Shown: positions 32,203 to 36,766 of the stretch, one piece after another
How the letters are laid out: each line of letters begins with the position of its first letter
How positions within the stretch are numbered: position 1 is the first letter of the stretch
Program-made: the position numbers and the translations under genes
Notes under the pieces: model-generated
What the model saw: only the letters and a program-made list of their open reading frames with translations
Told to the model about the DNA's origin: nothing
Database searches by the model: none
DNA from: Gammaproteobacteria bacterium
GTDB taxonomy: Bacteria > Pseudomonadota > Gammaproteobacteria > DSM-16500
Direction: 5' to 3'
NCBI GenBank assembly: GCA_013288395.1
Contig: JABDBV010000008.1
Span: forward strand, 1 to 36,766
DNA: 36,766 bases

Positions 32203-32289
32203 GTGTAGCCTGGACACGCTTTTTGTGTCCAGGATAGTGCATATAGCGAAGCCACTACCCTGGACACAAAAAGCGTGTCCAGGCTACAC
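32203..32289. repeat. 37-bp inverted repeat hairpin (one mismatch)
   Basis: Arms 32203-32239 and 32253-32289 pair over 37 bases with one mismatch, leaving a 13-base loop. Arms begin GTGTAGCCTGGACACGCTTT. A half-copy lies at 1342-1366, so this is a dispersed repeat family. Placed between two divergent promoters, it could insulate the msh operon from the serine hydrolase gene. Confidence 0.9.
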
Positions 32290-32310
32290 TCCCTTACTGT
32301 GTGGGAGGTT

Positions 32311-32339
32311 TTGATTAAAGGGGCAGATTAAGGTATAAA
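32311..32339 (+). promoter_or_regulatory. putative sigma-70 promoter of the serine hydrolase gene
   Basis: TTGATT (32311-32316) and TATAAA (32334-32339) are spaced by exactly 17 bases and end 37 bases before the start codon. This is the best consensus-like promoter in the window. Confidence 0.55.
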
Positions 32340-32376
32340 AACCCCCTTGCGGGAAAAATTAAGACGGGGGCAATAT

Positions 32377-33555
32377 ATGCTGAAAAAAGTATCTTTTTTA
32401 TTCTTATTATTGGCGTGGTTTACCCATGCATATGCAGTCACTCCGTTGCCTTCCTCGCATGCCGAGATTGTTAAGCAAATTATTAGTCAATATATGGATG
32501 AAAATGATGTCCCTGGTGTTGCTGTCGAACTTTATATTGAGGGTAAGCCTGAATCGTATTATTTCGGTTATGCAAATCCGAATATCAAACAACTGATGAA
32601 TAAAAATACGATTGTTGAAATCGGCTCACTTTCAAAAGTGATGACCAGTCTATTATTTGCGCAAGAAGTGGATGCGGCAAAAATGCAGCTTAATGCGCCA
32701 GTGAGAAAATATCTGCCATGGTTATCTGATGATTTTGATGATATCACGATGATGAATCTTGCAACCCATACATCGGGTCTACCAATGAAGCAATCTGAAG
32801 ATATGAAAAACCAACAAGCTTTAACGCAATTTCTCGCTACCTACTATCCAGATTACACATCAAATGAGCAATGGATTTATTCTAATCTCAATATAGGCAT
32901 TCTTGGGTTCGCATTAGAAAAAGTAACGCACAGAAAATTGAATGAATTATATATTAATCAAATTTTATTTCCGTTGGGTATGCAACCCATTGGTTTAGTC
33001 GTACCGCCTTGGCTGCTTACACATTATGCAATGGGTTATAATGAAAATGGCGACGAAGTAAAACCGTTGCCCACCTCACTGTTACCTGCTGCAGGTGCTG
33101 TTAAAGCATCTGCTCAAGATATGCAGCGTTTTCTTAGTGCTGCAATTGGCTTGCCTGGCACACCAGAACATATTTTATATCCTATGCGCATGACGCAATC
33201 CGTTTATGTGGAACTACCAACTAAAATGCAAGGATTAGGATGGGAAGTGCATCCGCTCGAAACAAATGACATAAAAGATTTGCTCAAAGCGGATGATAAT
33301 CTTTCGAAGACGTTGGCGGTGACTGAGGTATATAGCAAGCCGCGTTATAGCGGCGACATGCTAATCGATAAGTCAGGCGGCACACCTGGGTTTCGCGTTT
33401 ATATTGCTGTTATTCCTAATAAAAAAACAGGCATTGTTATTTTAACCAATAAATTTGTTTCTGGTAGTGCAATTGCACGGACTGGGAGAGAGATATTATT
33501 TAGATTAAATAATCTTACTGGGAATGAGAGTGATGATTCGAATGTTGCTGAGTAA
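32377..33555 (+). CDS. exported class-C beta-lactamase-like serine hydrolase
   Basis: A 392-residue protein of the beta-lactamase/penicillin-binding superfamily (class C, AmpC-like fold) with a signal peptide (MLKKVSFLFLLLAWFTHAYA). Catalytic motifs: S84-L-S-K87 in EIGSLSKVM, Y168-S-N170, and DKSGGTPGF near 340 in place of the KTG triad. THTSGLPM is also typical. The last motif differs from true AmpC enzymes, so this could be an esterase, D-aminopeptidase or D,D-carboxypeptidase instead of an antibiotic-resistance enzyme. The frame opens at TTG 32347, but ATG 32377 starts the signal peptide and follows the promoter. It overlaps the next gene by about 23 bases. Confidence 0.85.
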   Translation: MLKKVSFLFLLLAWFTHAYAVTPLPSSHAEIVKQIISQYMDENDVPGVAVELYIEGKPESYYFGYANPNIKQLMNKNTIVEIGSLSKVMTSLLFAQEVDAAKMQLNAPVRKYLPWLSDDFDDITMMNLATHTSGLPMKQSEDMKNQQALTQFLATYYPDYTSNEQWIYSNLNIGILGFALEKVTHRKLNELYINQILFPLGMQPIGLVVPPWLLTHYAMGYNENGDEVKPLPTSLLPAAGAVKASAQDMQRFLSAAIGLPGTPEHILYPMRMTQSVYVELPTKMQGLGWEVHPLETNDIKDLLKADDNLSKTLAVTEVYSKPRYSGDMLIDKSGGTPGFRVYIAVIPNKKTGIVILTNKFVSGSAIARTGREILFRLNNLTGNESDDSNVAE

Positions 33556-34855
33556 GGATTTTTTTAAATGTTCCTTTTTCTTTTCTCTTTTTTATGTCGG
33601 CCTACTCCCCGCCGCGTTCTGCGCCTCACTGTCAGCGACAGAATCACAACTTCAACAATATATTAAGCAGCATCAAACCCAGCAATTGGTATTATTAAAA
33701 CAATTAGTCAACATAAATAGCGGAACATCAAATATCTCTGGGGTTAATCGAATCGCAGCAAGATTGTCACCATTATTCAAACAATTAGGCTTTAACGTAC
33801 GTTTAGTGGCAGAACCGAATTCAATGCAGCGTGGAAAAATGTTGATTGCAGAACGCACGGGAACACAAGGCAAGCGTTTATTGCTGATTGGCCATTTGGA
33901 TACCGTTTTTCCTAGACAAAGTTCTTTTCAGCGATTTGAGTTAAAGAAAAATAGTGCTACAGGCCCTGGTGTCATAGATGACAAAGGCGGCTTGGTCGTG
34001 ATGTTGTATGCACTAAAAGCCTTGCAAGCCACACATAGTTTAGACAATAAACAAATTACCATCGTACTGACCGGTGATGAAGAAGATTCAGGCAAGCCAA
34101 CTTCTATTTCTAGGCAGCCGTTGATGTCTGCTGCAAAAAACAGGGATGTAGCCTTGGATTTTGAACCAGCGATAACGATGGATACGGCCACGATTGCAAG
34201 ACGCGGCATTAGTATGTGGACCTTAGAAACACACGGAAATGAATCGCATTCCGCTAGTATTTTTAATAAAGGCGTTGGTGATGGGGCGATTTTTGAATTA
34301 TCTAGAATTCTAAACACGATGCGTACAGAGTTACAGAAAGAAAAATATTTAACATTTAATCCCGGTATTGTTGTTGCCGGAACAGCGATTGCGTTTAATA
34401 AAAAATTATCCCAGGGCACGGCCTTTGGTAAAGAAAATATTATTTCAAAAATTGCAGTGACGAAAGGTGATCTACGATTTTTGAGTGTAGCACAACAAAA
34501 ATCAGCTGAAACTAAAATGCTAGATATGGTGAAACAATCATTGCCAGGCACCAAAGCAAGTATTTCATTTCAAGATGGCATTCCTGCTATGCCGCCCACG
34601 GCGGAAAATATCAATTTGCTGGAACAATACAGTCGGGTTAGTCTCGATTTAGATCAAGGTGTTATCAAAGGGTTGGATCCTGCTTTGCGTGGTGCGGGGG
34701 ATATTTCACATATTGCGTCAATGGTACCTGCTAAATTATCAGGGCTTGGACCTCTAGGCGATGGCGCGCATTCTGTGAACGAAAGAATAGAGCTCGCATC
34801 GCTACCTGTTCAAACAACGCGCGCCGCAATTTTAATTTATCGACTAACGAATTAA
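33533..34855 (+). CDS. exported M20 family metallopeptidase (glutamate carboxypeptidase-like)
   Basis: A 440-residue zinc peptidase of family M20A. A signal peptide (LLPAAFCA end) precedes the catalytic motifs: GHLDTVF (metal His and catalytic Asp), GVIDDKGGLV (bridging Asp), TGDEEDSGK (catalytic Glu pair), DFEPA, and the C-terminal metal His in GDGAHSVNE. The inserted dimerisation domain, with the TRGISMWTLETHGNESHSA-like segment, is present. It resembles carboxypeptidase G2, which removes C-terminal glutamate from peptides or folates, but the substrate is not known. ATG 33533 has GGGA nine bases before it; 33524 and 33542 are alternatives. Overlap with the serine hydrolase gene suggests coupled expression. 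Confidence 0.87.
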   Translation: MIRMLLSKDFFKCSFFFSLFYVGLLPAAFCASLSATESQLQQYIKQHQTQQLVLLKQLVNINSGTSNISGVNRIAARLSPLFKQLGFNVRLVAEPNSMQRGKMLIAERTGTQGKRLLLIGHLDTVFPRQSSFQRFELKKNSATGPGVIDDKGGLVVMLYALKALQATHSLDNKQITIVLTGDEEDSGKPTSISRQPLMSAAKNRDVALDFEPAITMDTATIARRGISMWTLETHGNESHSASIFNKGVGDGAIFELSRILNTMRTELQKEKYLTFNPGIVVAGTAIAFNKKLSQGTAFGKENIISKIAVTKGDLRFLSVAQQKSAETKMLDMVKQSLPGTKASISFQDGIPAMPPTAENINLLEQYSRVSLDLDQGVIKGLDPALRGAGDISHIASMVPAKLSGLGPLGDGAHSVNERIELASLPVQTTRAAILIYRLTN

Positions 34856-34906
34856 ATGCTATACTAACAGCCAATTATCGTTGCTTTTTTAGGAATTGTG
34901 TTACGC

Positions 34907-35788
34907 ATGCCGAAAAAAATAATTTGGTTAATAATGATATTATTATGGATGCCTTGGTTTGCAGCGGATGCGCAAACTGATGTGCCGCATAATAAAACTA
35001 CTAGCCATCAAGTGCAGCATAAAAAAAACCATCATAAAAATAAAACGACAAAAAATACTAAACACAAAAAAAAGAAAAAATCCGCACAGCAAGATGTCGC
35101 GCTCAATGCCGCATTAAAAGAAGCGGCGAAAGAGACTAGCGAATCTGATAATCCGGTGCCCGCACCGCGTTTTAGTTTAGTTTCTTCTCTCGAACACCGT
35201 TTGGTTGAATTTGTACATAAAACAGTTGAGACCGTTCGTTACAGTGCTTATAAATTAGGCGGCAGACGTTTTGATGCTTCGCGCGGTATTTATGTGTTGG
35301 ATTGTTCTGATTACGTGGACAATATTTTAGAAGCCGTGAATCCTAAAGCGTATTGGAGCCTTGCAGATGCAACCGGTTCTGATAAACCCACCTCACAACA
35401 TTATTATCAATTTTTTAGCGGCTTGTCTGAGTATCCTAGTTATTATTGGAACAAAGTGGATGATGTGGAAAGATTGGAGCCGGGTGATATTCTTGTTTTC
35501 CGTAAAAAAAATTCAATGGGACACCAAACGGGTAGTGGTCATGTCATGGTCGTGATGAACAAACCAATATTTGATGAAGATGCCTATTTGGTACGTGTTG
35601 CAGATTCTGCCCCTTCTGGACATAGTGAAGATACACGGATGCCGCATAAATCTGGCATTGGCATTGGTACTATTCTTATAAAAGTGAATCCTCAAACGGG
35701 TAGGCCATCTGCTTATGCTTGGAAAGTGGGATCACGGTGGAAACAGAATGTGACGTTTGCGATGGCGCGACCGGTAACAATGACATAA
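34907..35788 (+). CDS. exported NlpC/P60-like cysteine hydrolase with a Lys/His-rich linker
   Basis: A 293-residue protein with a signal peptide (IIWLIMILLWMPWFAADA) and then a strikingly basic low-complexity segment (about residues 30-60, HKKNHHKNK and KHKKKKK). The C-terminal domain (about 105-285) has an NlpC/P60-like pattern: Y-K-L-G-G-R-R-F, then catalytic C133 in LDCSDYV, then H212 in GSGHVMVVM preceded by LEPGDILVF. Such enzymes cut peptidoglycan peptides or act as amidases. The third catalytic residue is not obvious. The basic linker may bind acidic polymers or metal. ATG 34907 is used; GTG 34898 is an alternative. AGGA lies at 34891. Confidence 0.75.
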   Translation: MPKKIIWLIMILLWMPWFAADAQTDVPHNKTTSHQVQHKKNHHKNKTTKNTKHKKKKKSAQQDVALNAALKEAAKETSESDNPVPAPRFSLVSSLEHRLVEFVHKTVETVRYSAYKLGGRRFDASRGIYVLDCSDYVDNILEAVNPKAYWSLADATGSDKPTSQHYYQFFSGLSEYPSYYWNKVDDVERLEPGDILVFRKKNSMGHQTGSGHVMVVMNKPIFDEDAYLVRVADSAPSGHSEDTRMPHKSGIGIGTILIKVNPQTGRPSAYAWKVGSRWKQNVTFAMARPVTMT

Positions 35789-35826
35789 ATAACGGCCCGA
35801 TAATAATCAAAGGGAGATTTCAATAG

Positions 35827-36766
35827 ATGAACTTGGATGTTATCAATATCAGTCTTGCTTTCGTTGAAGGTTTTGCTCTCATTATTTCTCCCTGTATTTT
35901 ACCAATTTTACCCATTATTCTCTCTGGTTCATTGACAGGTTCTCGATCCAGGCCATTAGGTATTATCCTTGGTTTTGTAGTGATATTTAGCATTGTTTTG
36001 TTGTTTTCACGCGAGCTGATTCAGATTGCGGCGATTAATCCTGATCACTTAAGAACGATTGCATTTATTATTTTACTGTTCTTGGGCGTCATGATGATGT
36101 CATCATCTCTGACAGAGAAATTTAATTTACTGACAAATCGTTTAACGAATATCGGTCATTCTGTGCAGATCGCGAATAATCCGCAAGGGGGTTTTTGGGG
36201 CGGATTTATTTTTGGTGGCTTTGTAGGGATTATCTGGACGCCCTGCGCAGGGCCTATTCTTGCCGCTATCATTGTGCAAGTCGCTATTCAACAGACAACG
36301 CTAAATGGTGCCTTAGCCATCATTGCATTCGCAATTGGCGCAGGATTACCAATGTTTTTGATCGCATGGGCAGGGAGAAGGTTGATGCAAAAATTAAGTT
36401 TTTTTAGAACCAGGGCCGTATTGTGCAGGAAAATATTAGGTGCCGTGATAATTGTGACTGTTAGTTATCTACTTTACGATTCAGGCATGATGAAGACTTA
36501 CGCGCTACCTAAATCTAGCAATGCTGCTTCCACTAGGCTTATTAACGGGTTAATGATTCCTTACAAAGAACCACCCATTAATGGTATTGATGCTTGGGTT
36601 AACTCACAGCCTTTACAATTATCGCAACTAAAAGGCAAAGTGATACTCATCGATTTTTGGACCTATTCTTGCATCAATTGTATTCGGACGCTTCCGCACC
36701 TACTTGATTGGTATAACCGTTACCATGATAAAGGCTTGGAAATCATTGGCGTGCATACGCCCGAGT
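35827..36766 (+). CDS. CcdA-thioredoxin fusion (DipZ-like), 3' end beyond the window
   Basis: The first 313 codons of a membrane thiol-redox protein. Residues about 1-235 are a CcdA/DsbD-type six-helix domain with its two redox cysteines, C23 in SPCILPILP and one in TPCAGPIL near 139. After a linker, a thioredoxin-like domain begins near 255 with the active site WTYSC282-I-N-C285. The protein would carry electrons from cytoplasmic thioredoxin to periplasmic thiols, as in mycobacterial DipZ. It starts at ATG 35827 with GGGAG upstream. It is cut by the window end in the thioredoxin domain, before any C-terminal carbohydrate-binding-like domain seen in DipZ proteins. Confidence 0.88.
   Translation, partial: MNLDVINISLAFVEGFALIISPCILPILPIILSGSLTGSRSRPLGIILGFVVIFSIVLLFSRELIQIAAINPDHLRTIAFIILLFLGVMMMSSSLTEKFNLLTNRLTNIGHSVQIANNPQGGFWGGFIFGGFVGIIWTPCAGPILAAIIVQVAIQQTTLNGALAIIAFAIGAGLPMFLIAWAGRRLMQKLSFFRTRAVLCRKILGAVIIVTVSYLLYDSGMMKTYALPKSSNAASTRLINGLMIPYKEPPINGIDAWVNSQPLQLSQLKGKVILIDFWTYSCINCIRTLPHLLDWYNRYHDKGLEIIGVHTPE

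Larger units (their letters stand above)
32030..32376. other. 347-bp divergent regulatory spacer between the msh operon and the serine hydrolase gene
   Basis: No gene is visible here. The stretch contains, in order, an AT-rich region upstream of mshC (TATATAAATATAG on the reverse strand at 32041-32053), a 21-bp palindrome (32082-32102), a long perfect hairpin (32203-32289) and a promoter for the plus-strand gene (32311-32339). Confidence 0.75.

Noticed and set aside
32377-33555. Antibiotic-resistance AmpC beta-lactamase
   Set aside because: SxxK and YxN are present, but the KTG motif is replaced by a SGG-type segment and there is no ampR neighbour; a general serine hydrolase is the safer call.
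33928-34554. 208-codon reverse-strand frame inside the M20 peptidase gene
   Set aside because: The sense strand encodes all M20 catalytic motifs; the antisense product has no recognisable domain.

Overview
The window looks like chromosomal DNA of a moderately AT-rich gammaproteobacterium, most likely from the Legionellales (Legionella/Coxiella side). This rests on gene content: a Fis and a ProQ/FinO protein, an EnhA-type L,D-transpeptidase, a hibernation-factor/cold-shock fusion, a CADD-type protein known from Chlamydia and a few proteobacteria, and an MSHA-type pilus locus. The assignment is an inference; no rRNA, tRNA, CRISPR array, phage gene or transposase gene was seen.

Layout. 1-540 is the 3' part of a broken DUF4143-type gene whose 5' half is missing, directly upstream of cpdA (541-1338). 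A short repeat-rich spacer follows, then a reverse-strand pair DUF1634 + TSUP anion exporter (1510-2712). An exported L,D-transpeptidase (2784-3497) precedes the overlapping operon pdhA-pdhB-pdhC (3597-6785). A periplasmic SH3 protein and a membrane PAS-GGDEF-EAL protein diverge from a shared promoter region (6787-9457). Then come an acyl-CoA synthetase, queC, a repeat-filled gap (11993-12407), fis, proQ, an APC amino-acid permease, an enoyl-CoA hydratase and a 3-hydroxyisobutyryl-CoA hydrolase, HPF-CSD, and a CADD-type 4-aminobenzoate synthase (17821-18476).

18756-32029 is one 15-gene reverse-strand operon for an MSHA-like type IV pilus, read mshC-mshD-mshO-(PilX/MshP-propeller)-mshI-mshI2-mshJ-mshK-mshL-mshM-mshN-mshE-mshG-pilin-pilin. 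Neighbouring genes overlap or lie within about 60 bp. Minor pilins come first, the assembly machine in the middle and two tandem major-pilin paralogues last, unlike the two-block Vibrio arrangement. Its most unusual member is a GspK/PilX-like minor pilin fused to seven 'AWAVG...WNGSxW' repeats, which I interpret as a seven-bladed beta-propeller at the pilus tip. The extension ATPase MshE carries an MshEN c-di-GMP-binding motif, which could link the pilus to c-di-GMP made or degraded by the GGDEF-EAL protein.

The right end (32377-36766) holds four exported or membrane proteins on the plus strand: a class-C beta-lactamase-like serine hydrolase, an M20 peptidase, an NlpC/P60-like cysteine hydrolase with a Lys/His-rich linker, and a CcdA-thioredoxin (DipZ-like) protein cut by the window end.

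Intergenic DNA carries several strong inverted repeats of at least four families. One family is present twice as elements of about 220 bp whose outer arms differ between copies but are symmetric within each copy.
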